From Chloroflexota bacterium (GTDB lineage: Bacteria > Chloroflexota > Limnocylindria > Limnocylindrales > CSP1-4), in the NCBI GenBank assembly GCA_003141245.1, contig PLLE01000012.1, positions 1,259 through 61,617 on the forward strand: 60,359 nt of DNA, written 5' to 3'. Under the pieces are notes generated by a model. The model was not told the origin of the DNA and did not search any database. It was given only the letters and a program-made list of their open reading frames with translations. Positions 33,791 through 45,923 of the stretch are shown piece by piece. Position 1 is the stretch's first letter. The number at the start of each line of letters is the position of its first letter. The translations under genes and the position numbers were made by a program.

Positions 33791-34939
33791 ATGGAATACA
33801 AGGACTACTACAACACATTGGGAGTGCCGAGGACAGCCACGCCGGCGGAAGTCAAGAAGGCATACCGGCGGCTGGCCCGAGAGCTTCATCCTGACCGCAA
33901 CCCCGGCAACAAGGTTGCGGAGAGCCGGTTCAAGGAAGTCAACGAGGCGCATGAGGTCCTGGCCGACCCGAAGAAGCGCCAGCAGTACGACATGCTCGGG
34001 TCCAACTGGGACCAGTTCTCGCGCGCGGGCGGGGCGGGCGGGGCGGGCGCGGGAGGTGCCGCCGGGAACGCGTACTCCGGAGACCCCTTCGGGCCGGGCG
34101 GTCCGTTCGCCGGGTATGCGGCTGCGGGCGGGGGCGGCAACGTTCGATACGAGTTCCACAGTGCTGGCGGATCGGAGGACTTCTCCGACTTCTTCCGGAC
34201 GTTCTTCGGCGGAGCCGGCGCGGCCGACGCCACACAGACGGCCACCGCGACCCGCAGGGGCGGCGCAACCGGCGGCGGCCGCCGCTCCGGCAACCCTCTC
34301 GACGATCTGTTCTCGCGGCTCCGGACGGACGGAGCGGGCACGGCCACGGGCTCGCCGACGGGGAGTGGCGCCGGCACGAGGACGAGTGGCCCAACGCCGC
34401 GCAGTCGTGGCCCCCGTCACGGTGACGACGTGGAAGTCGAGGTCGACCTGAGCCTGGAGGAGGCATTCCACGGCTCCACCCGACTCGTCCAGGTCGGCGA
34501 TCGTCGCCTCGAGGTGAAGCTTCCTGCCGGCGTGGAGACCGGCAGCAAGATCCGCCTGAGTGGCAAGGCCGGCTCGGGCGCCGACGCGGGCGATCTGTAT
34601 CTGATCACCAGGATTCGACCTCACGCCGTCTTCACGCGCAACGGCGCGGACCTCACCCGCGACCTGCCTATCACCCTGGGAGAGGCGCTGCTCGGCGGCG
34701 AGGTGGAGGTGGAAACGCTTCGCGGCCGCGTCCTGCTGAAGGTCCCCGCCGGTACGCAGACAGGTCAAACCTTCAGGCTGGCCGGCCAGGGGATGCCGCA
34801 CCTCAAGGGCGACGGCGCTGGCGATCTGTTCGCTCGAACCAGGGTCGTGATGCCGGGCAAGCTGGAGGGCAAGCAGCGCAAGGCCGCGGAGGAGTTCCTG
34901 CGCGGGGTCGTCCAACCGAATCCACGCAGCAAGGCATGA
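33791..34939 (+). CDS. J-domain co-chaperone (CbpA-type DnaJ, no zinc finger)
   Basis: A 382-residue Hsp40. The J domain covers 1-70 ([23 protein letters not shown] at ~33-36), followed by a long Gly/Ala-rich linker (~78-215) and two C-terminal peptide-binding domains ([35 protein letters not shown]). The CxxCxGxG zinc repeats of DnaJ are absent, so it is a class B, CbpA-like protein. ATG 33791 begins the J domain directly; an upstream in-frame extension is a shadow. It stimulates DnaK and works with ClpB, encoded 13 bp later. Confidence 0.9.
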   Translation: MEYKDYYNTLGVPRTATPAEVKKAYRRLARELHPDRNPGNKVAESRFKEVNEAHEVLADPKKRQQYDMLGSNWDQFSRAGGAGGAGAGGAAGNAYSGDPFGPGGPFAGYAAAGGGGNVRYEFHSAGGSEDFSDFFRTFFGGAGAADATQTATATRRGGATGGGRRSGNPLDDLFSRLRTDGAGTATGSPTGSGAGTRTSGPTPRSRGPRHGDDVEVEVDLSLEEAFHGSTRLVQVGDRRLEVKLPAGVETGSKIRLSGKAGSGADAGDLYLITRIRPHAVFTRNGADLTRDLPITLGEALLGGEVEVETLRGRVLLKVPAGTQTGQTFRLAGQGMPHLKGDGAGDLFARTRVVMPGKLEGKQRKAAEEFLRGVVQPNPRSKA

Positions 34940-34952
34940 CAATGGAAACGCA

Positions 34953-37706
<2,754 letters not shown>

Positions 37707-37717
37707 GGCGCCAGCCG

Positions 37718-38275
37718 TCAGGCTCGCGCCCGGACCAGCACGTAGAAGATGACGTCGATCGGCTTGCCGTCGCGGCCGATGTCCCAGGCGCGGCGGATCC
37801 CCTCGCGCACGAAGCCGGCTCTCTCGGCTACGCGGCCGGACGCCGGGTTGTCGAGGTCCGTGTAGAGGTCGAGGCGGATCGCGTCGGTCGTGGCCAGGGT
37901 CCAGTCCGCGATGAGACGGAGGGCTCGTGTGGCGACGCCGCGGCCGCGAGCCTCTGGTGCCAGCCAGTAGCCGAAGCTCGCCCGATGGCCCTCGAGCCGG
38001 GAGCGCGACATGGAGCCAAGGACCTGGCCCGTGGCGGCGGCGGTGATGGCGAACCCGGCCGCGGTAGAACCGGTCGTCAGAGCCTCCGTGCAGTGGGCGA
38101 TGAAGCGCTGGGCGTGCTCGATCGTGTACGGAACCGGCACATAGGTGTGAAGAGCGATCAGCCGGTCCTGGCACGCGTCGAAGACTGCCCTCGCGTCTTC
38201 GGGCCGCCACGGCCGCAGAGTGACGACGCCGTCCGACAGAACGAGAGCATTCATCGCCGTCTTGGATGGTTCCAT
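37718..38275 (-). CDS. GNAT-family acetyltransferase (RimJ/RimL-like)
   Basis: A 185-residue acyltransferase. VVTLRPWRPEDARAVFDACQ opens the domain; FGYWLAPEARGRGVATRALR is the acetyl-CoA site (RGRGVA) and YTDLDNPASGRVAERAGF follows, as in RimJ/RimL relatives that acetylate N-termini. The ATG at 38275 stands 6 nt after TAGCCT and lacks a ribosome binding site, so it is likely leaderless; ATG 38254 is an alternative. Divergent from the Nudix-GNAT gene. Confidence 0.85.
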   Translation of the reverse strand: MEPSKTAMNALVLSDGVVTLRPWRPEDARAVFDACQDRLIALHTYVPVPYTIEHAQRFIAHCTEALTTGSTAAGFAITAAATGQVLGSMSRSRLEGHRASFGYWLAPEARGRGVATRALRLIADWTLATTDAIRLDLYTDLDNPASGRVAERAGFVREGIRRAWDIGRDGKPIDVIFYVLVRARA

Positions 38276-38281
38276 TGCGAG

Positions 38282-38287
38282 AGGCTA
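38282..38287 (-). promoter_or_regulatory. -10 element (TAGCCT) of a leaderless gene
   Basis: On the minus strand TAGCCT is followed by CTCGCA and the ATG at 38275, again a 6-nt gap. Confidence 0.5.
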
Positions 38288-38337
38288 GCATCAGATTAGC
38301 CTGACATTTCGACGCGCCGTCCCGGAGCGAGGTCGTC

Positions 38338-39522
38338 ATGAGGTTCGAACTGGTTCGCGAGAGGCTGGCCTCGCTGCCACGCGAGATGCCCGAGGCGCCG
38401 GCGATCCTGACGCCGATCCGGCTCGACTCGCCGGAGGCGCTCTTTCCGGCGGAGGCCCACCGGCGCGGCAGAGCGGCCGCCGTGCTGGTCCTCCTCTTCC
38501 CCGACGACGAGGGCCAGGCGCGTGTCCTGCTGACTGCCCGCGTGGCCCACGGCATCCAGCACGCCGGTGAGGTCAGCTTCCCCGGCGGCCACGCCGAGCC
38601 GGAGGACGTGGATCCTGTCGCCACGGCGCTGCGCGAGGCGACCGAAGAGGTCGCGCTGGACCCGTCAGCGTGCGGGCTGAGCGTCGTCGGCGCCCTGGAG
38701 CGGGTCACCATTCCGGTTTCGGGGTATCGGATTACGCCTGTCGTGGCGCTGGCGGAGCGACGACCGCAATGCCGCCCGTCGCCGGACGAAGTGGCCCGGA
38801 TCCTGGAGCCGCCCGTCGAGGCGTTCCTCCCCGCCGCCCCCGTCGAGCTCGAAGAGCGCGTCATCAGGGAGCGCCTGATCCGCTATGGCGTCTACCCGGT
38901 CGCAGGCGAGCGGGTCTGGGGCGCGACGGCCCGAATGCTCGGGCAGCTCGGCGCGCTTCTGGCGGCCGAACCGACCTCCGAACGCACGCCCAAACGCGCA
39001 TCCGAGCCGACCGCGGCTTCCGACGGCGTCGAGCCAAGCGTGCGCCCGGCAAGACTCGACGACCGGGAGGCCGTCCGCGAATTCGTCGAGGCGCTCGCTC
39101 CCGAGCTCGCCCATGCCCTGCCGCCCGCATCCGGACAGCTGATCGCCGAAGTCTCGGACCGCATCGTCGGGCTGGCGAGTTGGGCGCCGTGGGAGCGGGT
39201 CCGCGCCGACGACGATCCGCGCGGCTTCGACGGCCTGGCCTTCCCCGACGAGGAGCCCGCCGAGCTCACCCTGCTGGCCGTGGCACCGCACGTGCGCGGC
39301 CAGGGAATCGGCCGGCGGCTCACCACCGAGATCGCCGCGGCTGCGGGTTCGGCCGGCCATCACCGCCTACTGGCCTGGACCCTCGCCGACACGGCGATCC
39401 ACCCCTCGTCGGTCGCCGCGCGGGCCTTCTTCCGCGTGAACGGCTTCGAGGACGTGGCGGTGGATCGCCACTACCTCGCCCGCGGCGAGGATCGGCTGCT
39501 GCTGAGCCGCGCGCTCGGCTGA
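38338..39522 (+). CDS. Nudix CoA pyrophosphatase-GNAT acetyltransferase fusion
   Basis: A 394-residue two-domain protein. Residues ~1-205 are a Nudix domain: the CoA-pyrophosphatase signature VLLTARVAHGIQHAGEVSF-PGG (63-84) and the box REATEE (99-104) are clear; the Gly ending the box is Ala. Residues ~225-394 are a GNAT domain starting SVRPARLDDREAV, with VAPHVRGQGIGRRL (~316) as acetyl-CoA loop. The Nudix half would cleave CoA or acyl-CoA; the GNAT half uses acetyl-CoA. ATG start with GAGG 7 nt upstream. Linker ~206-224 is Thr/Ser/Pro-rich. Substrates unknown. Confidence 0.85.
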   Translation: MRFELVRERLASLPREMPEAPAILTPIRLDSPEALFPAEAHRRGRAAAVLVLLFPDDEGQARVLLTARVAHGIQHAGEVSFPGGHAEPEDVDPVATALREATEEVALDPSACGLSVVGALERVTIPVSGYRITPVVALAERRPQCRPSPDEVARILEPPVEAFLPAAPVELEERVIRERLIRYGVYPVAGERVWGATARMLGQLGALLAAEPTSERTPKRASEPTAASDGVEPSVRPARLDDREAVREFVEALAPELAHALPPASGQLIAEVSDRIVGLASWAPWERVRADDDPRGFDGLAFPDEEPAELTLLAVAPHVRGQGIGRRLTTEIAAAAGSAGHHRLLAWTLADTAIHPSSVAARAFFRVNGFEDVAVDRHYLARGEDRLLLSRALG

Positions 39523-39690
39523 CTCGGCTGCTGCCCGATCACGGTCGGCCGCCGCCCTCAACGATTCGCGAGTTTCGGACCGCCTGGCGCCACGAACTAC
39601 CCGTTTGGCTGGCGGCCGTTATGGTTGGCTTGCCGCCGTCCTCGCAACGCCGGGAAGGTTGGGGGAAGCGCGCTCAGAAGGAGATGACCG

Positions 39691-40479
39691 GTGGATTTCT
39701 TGGTGCGCAAGTTCAGCGGCACAACGGGCCCTGTGAAGAACGGCGTGCCCAGTGATGCGATCATCGAAAGCATCGCCGACACCGGCATGACCATCACGTC
39801 GGGGTCCGTCGGGCCCGACGCGCCGGTCTACAAGCTTGGTCTGCAGGTCACGCCAGTCGGTGGCCTCGGTGCGCCGTACCCGGTTGAGATCAAGGAAGCG
39901 ATCCCGCGGCTGTACATCCCGATGGTTCTGCCCGGTGCCCGCATCGGCGTCATGGTCGATCCGCTGAACCCGATGAAGGTTTCACCCGACTTCAGCCGCA
40001 TCAACGCGCCCTCCGCGGCGGGGGCCGCTGCGGGCGGTGTCAGCATGTCCCCGGCAGGCCCCGGCGGCTTTGCGATGGACTTCGATGCGAGCGGCCAGCC
40101 CGCGGCCGGCGACGTGGCGGCGCTGGCGGGCGGCGTCCGGAGCGGCTCGGTCAACACGATCAAGGGAAGCGCGGATCAACTCCTGGCAACCGGCACGCAC
40201 GGCACCGCGGTCATCACCACGGCCATGCCCCTGGGCAAGACGGTCCGTGACATCAATCCCGCGGCCGATCCTTCGCGCCTGAACGACCCGGTGTGGATCT
40301 TCACGGTCGAAGTAACGCTGGCGGGGCAGGCCCCGTTCCCGGCCGTCTTCGGCCATCGGGTTCCGCTGGCGAAGCTCGCCATCGTTGCGCCCGGCGTGAA
40401 GGTCGCGGTCGCAGTCGACGAGGCCAACAAGAACCAGGAAGTCGCCATCGACTGGGACAAGTCACCTCTCGCCGGTTAG
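39691..40479 (+). CDS. Two-domain protein of unknown function (paralogue 1)
   Basis: A 262-residue protein, apparently soluble. It contains two copies of a ~90-residue domain: ~15-108 (NGVPSDAIIESIADTGMTI ... RIGVMVDPLNPMKVSPDF) and ~160-260 (GTHGTAVITTAMPLGKTVRD ... KVAVAVDEANKNQEVAIDW). Each copy has G-x-A-x-I, a strand VYKLGLQV or VWIFTVEV, a PF/PY segment, an RLYIPM/HRVPLAK segment and a PGxxxxVxVD turn. No family recognised. The GTG has AAGGAGA upstream. The next gene is a paralogue. Confidence 0.72.
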   Translation: MDFLVRKFSGTTGPVKNGVPSDAIIESIADTGMTITSGSVGPDAPVYKLGLQVTPVGGLGAPYPVEIKEAIPRLYIPMVLPGARIGVMVDPLNPMKVSPDFSRINAPSAAGAAAGGVSMSPAGPGGFAMDFDASGQPAAGDVAALAGGVRSGSVNTIKGSADQLLATGTHGTAVITTAMPLGKTVRDINPAADPSRLNDPVWIFTVEVTLAGQAPFPAVFGHRVPLAKLAIVAPGVKVAVAVDEANKNQEVAIDWDKSPLAG

Positions 40480-40669
40480 CCGGCGACGCATCGCCCTCCT
40501 GCCGAGCGAACCCTGACGCCCCGGCCAGCGGATCCATGGCGGGGGCTTCGGCCCATCTGTTTCGGCAGGTGGCGCATTTGCCTCCCGACGCTCCCGGGCC
40601 GGGGCAGCGCGCGCAAGCTGTGCGCCTGCCGGTGCCGTTGGCTGCCCGGCCCAATGAGGAATCGATGCC

Positions 40670-41596
40670 GTGGATCAGTCCGCCATCGCAATCATCGCCC
40701 TGACCGTCGGCCTGCCCCTGGTGATCATGGTCTGGGCACTTGGCCAGTTCCGGAAGGACAGTGCGGGCATCAAGAACGGTATCCCTGCCGATGCGGTCGT
40801 CGAGAGCATCGCCGAGACCGGGACGACGATCTCGTCGCCGTCGGTCGGCCCCGAGGCCCCGGTCTACCGCTTCGGGCTGCTCGTTACCCCGCCCGGCGGC
40901 GGCGCTCCGTATCGGGCCGAGACCACGCACGCGGTGCCGCGCCTGTACGTGCCGATGGTCATGCCGGGGACGCGACTGGGCGTCAAGGTCGATCCGACGA
41001 ACCCGATGCGGGTCGTACCCGACTGGAATCGCCTCAATGCCCCGGCGTTGGATGCGACAGGTGACGCGGCCGGGGCCGGAGCGGGCGCCAGAACGGTAAC
41101 GATGACCTTCGACGGAGCGCCCGCTGGAGGCGGTGGCCTGCTTGCGGCCGGAGCGGGCGGCTGGGCGGGGGCAGCGCCGACCCTATCGTTCGACACCAAC
41201 GGAGTTCCATCTGCAGGCGGCGTGGAGTCGCTGGTCGGGGCCGTCCGGGGCGGAACGGTGCCTACCATCCGGGGCAGCGCCGCCACGACATTGGCGACGG
41301 GCACTCACGGAACCGCGGTCATCACCACCGCCATGCCGTTGGGCAAGACCGCTGGCGAGATCAACCCTGCGATCGACCCGTCGCAGGCTCATGACCCGGT
41401 CTGGATCTTCACCGTGGAAGTCGCTCTGGCCGGCCAGGCGCCGTTCCCCGCCGTATTCGGCCATCGCGTGCCGTCAGCCAAAGTCGGCCAGATCGCGCCC
41501 GGTGTGAAGCTCTCCGTCGCGGTCGACCCGGAGAATCAATACCAGGACGTAGCTATCGACTGGGACAAGTCGCCGCTCGTCGGTGTTCCGGCCTGA
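40670..41596 (+). CDS. Two-domain protein of unknown function, membrane-anchored (paralogue 2)
   Basis: A 308-residue paralogue of the preceding product. It adds an N-terminal membrane helix (~5-24, AIIALTVGLPLVIMVWAL). Two ~90-residue domains follow: KNGIPADAVVESIAETGTTI ... GVKVDPTNPMRVVPDW and GTHGTAVITTAMPLGKTAGE ... LSVAVDPENQYQDVAIDW, separated by a Gly/Ala-rich linker (~128-190). Several 10-20-residue segments are identical to the first paralogue, so the pair is a tandem gene duplication. Function unknown; the anchor suggests a role at the membrane. Confidence 0.72.
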   Translation: MDQSAIAIIALTVGLPLVIMVWALGQFRKDSAGIKNGIPADAVVESIAETGTTISSPSVGPEAPVYRFGLLVTPPGGGAPYRAETTHAVPRLYVPMVMPGTRLGVKVDPTNPMRVVPDWNRLNAPALDATGDAAGAGAGARTVTMTFDGAPAGGGGLLAAGAGGWAGAAPTLSFDTNGVPSAGGVESLVGAVRGGTVPTIRGSAATTLATGTHGTAVITTAMPLGKTAGEINPAIDPSQAHDPVWIFTVEVALAGQAPFPAVFGHRVPSAKVGQIAPGVKLSVAVDPENQYQDVAIDWDKSPLVGVPA

Positions 41597-41623
41597 CGGC
41601 CGGCCGCGGGCGCGCTGGCCCGA

Positions 41624-42106
41624 CTACCAGGGCTCCTTCTCGGTCGATTCGCGGTCGGGCGGCAGGATGACGGGCTCGAGCGCGAGTTCACCTTCGGTAG
41701 GCCCTGGCTCAGCCGCCGGCTCAACTGGCTGCCCGGCCGGGTCGACGATCGCGCCGTCTTCGAGCAGCAATGGGTCGGCTCCCTCTGCGGCGAACTCCAC
41801 CACGAGAGCCCGCATCGGGGTCAGCTCCGTCCACGCGGCGTGGACGACGTCCGGGGGCCAGACGACCGCCTCCCCGGCGGCGACTCGGGCGCGTTCCTCG
41901 CCGACCTTGACGAAGCCACCGCCCTCGACTACCACGAAGTAGACCAGGTTCGGATTCGAGTGCGGCGCCAGCGCCGCGTTCGGCCGAAAGGCGAGCTCGG
42001 CGATCACGCCACGGTCGTCGGCGTGGATGGACTGCCCGTCCACGCCGCGCGAACCCGCGGGGCCTTCATGGCGCCGGTATCCGATGCCGAACCGGCGGAT
42101 CTCCAT
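41624..42106 (-). CDS. Cupin-domain protein
   Basis: A 160-residue small beta-barrel protein. The cupin core is FRPNAALAPHSNPNLVYFVV (motif 1, with His) and VAAGEAVVWPPDVVHAAW (motif 2, with His); the second His and the Glu of motif 1 are partly altered. The ~35-residue tail is acidic and Pro-rich. Cupins of this type bind a metal and often a small ligand; a function cannot be assigned. Convergent with the paralogue gene upstream. Confidence 0.78.
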   Translation of the reverse strand: MEIRRFGIGYRRHEGPAGSRGVDGQSIHADDRGVIAELAFRPNAALAPHSNPNLVYFVVVEGGGFVKVGEERARVAAGEAVVWPPDVVHAAWTELTPMRALVVEFAAEGADPLLLEDGAIVDPAGQPVEPAAEPGPTEGELALEPVILPPDRESTEKEPW

Positions 42107-42168
42107 GGCCGCTCAGGGCCGCCTGTCGCGGGGAGCCCCGGTGGGACGCATCGCGGTCTGGCCGAGAC

Positions 42169-42603
42169 CTACCGGCGGCGCTTCGACTTGGCCGTCGCGC
42201 GGCTGCGGATCGTGGCCTCAGGGTGCGCCGTCTTGGAGCGCTGGAAGTAGCGCTGCCGGGCCAGCCGCTCCTCGTAAGCCTGGATGAGCGGCGGGAAGTG
42301 GATGAAGCGGATCCAGACGAAGAGGATCGCGCCGCCGAGCATCGTGGGCAGGACGAAGATGAAGTCGAAGCCGAAGACCGCGTACATGAGCAGCATGCTG
42401 AAGACTCCGATCGAAGTCCAGAGCAGCCACTCGTTCAGGTCGAGGAAGACGGCGTAGTTGCGCATGCGCCGACCCTGGAAGTTGTAGAAGACGATCGACA
42501 GGATGAGCATGGCGAGAGCGAATCGCCATGTCATGTCGAAGATCGGCGCGAAGTTGACGTTATTGAAACCGATGAACAGGTATTCCCACGGCGCGCGATT
42601 CAC
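42169..42603 (-). CDS. Small membrane protein with basic tail
   Basis: A 144-residue protein with about three membrane helices (~18-38, ~52-75, ~80-100) and a basic C-terminal tail (RSRATAKSKRRR). GTG 42603 has GGAGG upstream; the longer frame overlaps the gap in which purH's promoter lies. No family recognised. Confidence 0.65.
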   Translation of the reverse strand: MNRAPWEYLFIGFNNVNFAPIFDMTWRFALAMLILSIVFYNFQGRRMRNYAVFLDLNEWLLWTSIGVFSMLLMYAVFGFDFIFVLPTMLGGAILFVWIRFIHFPPLIQAYEERLARQRYFQRSKTAHPEATIRSRATAKSKRRR

Positions 42604-42913
42604 GCGGACCTCCGTGCGTGAGCGATGTGGTCGTGCGATGCAGTCGTGCGACCTGGATATTCGCCGATCGGCCAGGGCCGGCTTCGAGCGGCGGCGGCGA
42701 GGGCGGGCCCGGCTGCCGACGCTGGCGACCGGGCGCCTGCGATCTTTGCGTCGCTGAGTATGCCATGACCGGGCGCTATACTCGGTCCAATCCGGCAAGC
42801 TGAGCCATCGCCCTGCCCGGTGCGCGGCTCGCAAACCCGCTCGAGCGCCTCCGGGAGCGCGGTCTTGCGGCGCCGGGGAGCTCTGGATCGCCGGCATTTG
42901 GGAGGTAGGCCTG
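42604..42913. promoter_or_regulatory. Gap with candidate purH promoter
   Basis: 310 bases between divergent genes. A -10-like TATACT lies at 42777-42782, which would start purH transcription with a ~125-nt leader; no good -35 precedes it. I recognise no purine riboswitch or gene here. Confidence 0.4.
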
Positions 42914-44461
42914 GTGCGAGCCCTGCTCTCGGTGGCCAACCGCGAGGGCATCGGCCCGTTCGCCCGCGACCTCCTTTCGCTCGGCGTCGAGGTCTTCGCC
43001 ACCGAGGGAACGCGCGAATTCCTGGCCGGCGAGGGGGTCGAAGTCCGCTCCGTCTCCGAGTTGACCGGGACCGAGCCGATCGCCGGCGGTCAGGTCAAGA
43101 CTCTCCACCCCGCCATCTACGCCGGCATCCTGGCGCGCCGCGACCGACCCGACCAGCTGGCCGAGCTGGACGAGCAGGGGATCGGCCTGATCGATCTCGT
43201 GGCCGTCAACGTCAGCCGCTTCGCGCCGCAGGTCGGGGCGCGTCTCGTCCCGATCGACGAAGCCATCGAGATGATCGACGTGGGCGGCGCCGCTCTCCTG
43301 GCCGCGGCGGCGCGCAACTACGCCGGCGTGGCCGCCGTCGCGAACCCGACCCGCTACCCCGCGGTCATCGGCGAGATCCGGCAGCGCGGCGCCGTCTCAC
43401 CAGAGCTCCGCCAGCATCTCGCTGCCGAGGTGTACGGCCTCGTCGCCGCCTACCACGCCGAAGTGGCGGCGTACCTCTCCAACGCCTGCGGCGACATCTT
43501 CCCAAGCCGCCTCGCAATGGTCCTCGAGAAGGTGGACGACCTCCGCTACGGCGAGAACCCCACTCAGCACGGCGCCTTCTACCGCGAGACGACGCATCGT
43601 GCCGGCACGCTGGCCGACGCCACTCAGATCCAGGGTTCGCGGCCGTCGTTCAACGACCTGCTCGACCTGGACTCCGCCTACGCCTTCGCGACCGACTTCA
43701 CCGCGCCGACGGCGGTCCTCGTCAAGCACACCGATCCGGTCGGCCTGGCCTCGGCGGACGAGCTGGTCGAGGCCTATCGCAAGGCCCTCGAGACCGACTC
43801 GGTTTCGTGCTTCGGCGGCATCGTCGGGGTGAACCGCGAGCTGGACGGCGCCACCGCGCGCGAGATCGCGGCTAATTCCTACGAGGCGGTCGTGGCTCCG
43901 TCGTTCAGCCAGGCGGCCGTCGGCATCCTCGCCCAGAAGCCGCAACTTCGGCTGCTGGCCGTTCCGCCCAACCCGATTGAGGGCCCGCGCGACTACGGCA
44001 TCGCCAACCTCGACTTCAAACGCATCGCCGGCGGGCTGCTGGTCGAGACCAAGGACGAGCTGGGGCTCGACAAGACGCAACTCCACGTCGTCACCAAGCG
44101 GCGACCCACGCTCGAAGAGCTGACCGATCTGTTGTTCGCCTGGCGGACCGTCCGCCACGTCCGCTCGAACGCGATCGTGCTTGCCCGCAACGCCGGGACG
44201 GTCGGGATCGGCGCGGCCCAGGCGAGCCGCCAGACGGCCGTGGAGATCGCCCTGCACCGAGCCGGCGATCGGGCCAAGCTGGCGGTCATGGCCAGCGACG
44301 CGTACTTCCCGTTCCCCGACGGGATCCAGGTCGCGGCCCAGGCCGGGGTGACGGCGATCATCCAGCCGGGCGGCTCGATCCGCGACGAGATGGCGATCGA
44401 GGTCGCCGACCGCCACCACCTGGCGATGGTCTTCACGGGGCGGCGCCACTTCCGCCACTAG
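42914..44461 (+). CDS. purH: Bifunctional AICAR transformylase/IMP cyclohydrolase
   Basis: A 515-residue enzyme for the last two steps of IMP synthesis. The N-terminal MGS-like cyclohydrolase covers ~1-190 (KTLHPAIYAGILARRD). The transformylase follows: RYGENPTQ (usually RYGENPHQ) and VKHTDPVGLA (usually VKHANPCG) keep the catalytic Lys-His but change the next residues; SNAIVLA and GIGAAQASR are present. Length is normal (~510-530). GTG start, GGAGG about 10 nt upstream. With hpt it covers synthesis and salvage of IMP. Confidence 0.93.
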   Translation: MRALLSVANREGIGPFARDLLSLGVEVFATEGTREFLAGEGVEVRSVSELTGTEPIAGGQVKTLHPAIYAGILARRDRPDQLAELDEQGIGLIDLVAVNVSRFAPQVGARLVPIDEAIEMIDVGGAALLAAAARNYAGVAAVANPTRYPAVIGEIRQRGAVSPELRQHLAAEVYGLVAAYHAEVAAYLSNACGDIFPSRLAMVLEKVDDLRYGENPTQHGAFYRETTHRAGTLADATQIQGSRPSFNDLLDLDSAYAFATDFTAPTAVLVKHTDPVGLASADELVEAYRKALETDSVSCFGGIVGVNRELDGATAREIAANSYEAVVAPSFSQAAVGILAQKPQLRLLAVPPNPIEGPRDYGIANLDFKRIAGGLLVETKDELGLDKTQLHVVTKRRPTLEELTDLLFAWRTVRHVRSNAIVLARNAGTVGIGAAQASRQTAVEIALHRAGDRAKLAVMASDAYFPFPDGIQVAAQAGVTAIIQPGGSIRDEMAIEVADRHHLAMVFTGRRHFRH

Positions 44462-44829
44462 CCCGCGAGGGCGCGGCGGTGGCGCCCCAATCGAAGCCGC
44501 GATCGAGGGAGGGACCGCCTCCGTGCCTTCCGGGCAATTCTCGCGGACTTCGAAGATCGAGTGATCCGCCAAGCCTCCCTTTCCGAATCAGTTGGTGACA
44601 GCCGATCGGAACCTGACGGGCCGGTCGGTCGGTCGGAGGAAGGGAAGCCCGGTCCTCCGGGCGTAGGGGACGGAGCGGGCGACAGGTCGGTGCCCAGACA
44701 GCCGACGAGGGATCTGTCGCCCGTTTCGCATTTCTCCGACACTTGCGGCGGCGCTCTGCGGCTACTCTTCGAACAACCGGCCGGGGCAACAGGCAATCCC
44801 CGGGCGCGGTCGGTCGCGAGAGGTGGGAT
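44462..44829. other. Gene-free gap with a hairpin
   Basis: 368 bases without a supportable gene. A hairpin GCCCGG-TCCT-CCGGGC lies at 44647-44662, about 185 nt after purH; it lacks a T-run. A -10-like TACTCT at 44763-44768 precedes the lipoprotein gene by ~60 nt. Confidence 0.35.
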
Positions 44830-45630
44830 ATGAGACGTTTCGGCGCTCGGCTCGCAGGCATGGCGTTGATGCTGGGCCTCTTGCCGTTCACCGTGAGTGG
44901 ATGCAACGTAACCTGCGCCTGCGCCTCGACGCCCGACCCGAACTGGACGCCGCCACCGGTCTCGGCCCAGGAAGCCGCGGCGGCGGCCGCGAAGTTCGCC
45001 GCCGGAAGCACCGGGGCGCAGCCGAGCGGTCTGGTGGCCTCGCTCAGTTACTCGGGCCAGGACCATCCCCTGTATGCGGTGCTGGGGCCGACCGTCGGCG
45101 CCGTCGTCGATGCGCACTCGGGTCTCGTGCTCGGGTTCGTGCAGGTGGACGCGCTGCCGGAGTCGAGCGAGGTCGCGATCTCGAGTGCCGTAGCGCAGGC
45201 TCGGGCGACGTCGTTCCTCAGCGATCGCGGATATGACACGGGCGCACTCGTCGCCACGACTACCCTCCGGAACGGCGCCTCATCCGCATACGTCGCGACG
45301 TGGGCCGCTCAGGGGAGCGGCGTGGAGCAAATCTCCGTCTCGGTCGATCCGTCGAACGGCACGCCGTTTGCGTTCGTCGACCAGCGGTTCGGGGTTCGCC
45401 TGGTTCCACCTTCCATCGGCGCGGCCACGGCCGCCAGGCTGGCGCTCGCCTCGATTTCCACACCGGGCGAGCGGGTACTCGCGAACGACTTCTCGTTCGG
45501 GTTCGACGATTCGACCTGGGGAGTGAGCCTGGGCGTGCCCAGCGCCACCGCGAGTGACGTCTACGAGCACGGGGCGTTCGTCGAGGTCGACGCGGTCACG
45601 GGCGTCGTGACCGTCCGCAAGAGCGACTGA
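44830..45630 (+). CDS. PepSY-like lipoprotein
   Basis: A 266-residue exported protein. Residues 1-23 are a lipoprotein signal peptide with lipobox VSGC (Cys ~24), followed by NVTCACAS. The mature part has two PepSY/YPEB-like halves (ATSFLSDRGY ... YVATWAAQ... ISVSVDPSNGTPFAFVDQ and ... FVEVDAVTGVVTVRKS). A role as a chaperone-like or protease-inhibiting surface lipoprotein is family inference. ATG has a GAGAGGTGGG site upstream. Confidence 0.72.
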   Translation: MRRFGARLAGMALMLGLLPFTVSGCNVTCACASTPDPNWTPPPVSAQEAAAAAAKFAAGSTGAQPSGLVASLSYSGQDHPLYAVLGPTVGAVVDAHSGLVLGFVQVDALPESSEVAISSAVAQARATSFLSDRGYDTGALVATTTLRNGASSAYVATWAAQGSGVEQISVSVDPSNGTPFAFVDQRFGVRLVPPSIGAATAARLALASISTPGERVLANDFSFGFDDSTWGVSLGVPSATASDVYEHGAFVEVDAVTGVVTVRKSD

Positions 45631-45923
45631 CCAGCGACTGACCAGCGACTGACCGGGCCGCCCGCCGTCTCACCAACGCCGAAGTTTCCCAATTCCCACC
45701 ACGACGACATTGGGCAAAGGCGATCGGTTTGCCGGCGCCGAAAGCTGGGCCTCTTGCGCCGAAACGAGCCTCCGCGCGGCCGAATCACCCCGAATCAGGC
45801 TCCCCGGAGCCCGGATTTGGCTCGAGCTCGCAACCGGCGTGCCCGCAGGCGGACTCGTTCTCGCTCAATGTCGTCCTCATGGGAATTCGGCAAGAACGCG
45901 TCGGCCGCCGATGCGGAGTGGGT

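Noticed and set aside
42604-43002. 277-residue version of the small membrane protein
   Set aside because: The upstream 133 residues are Arg/Ser-rich and overlap the purH start and promoter region; the GTG at 42603 has a good site.
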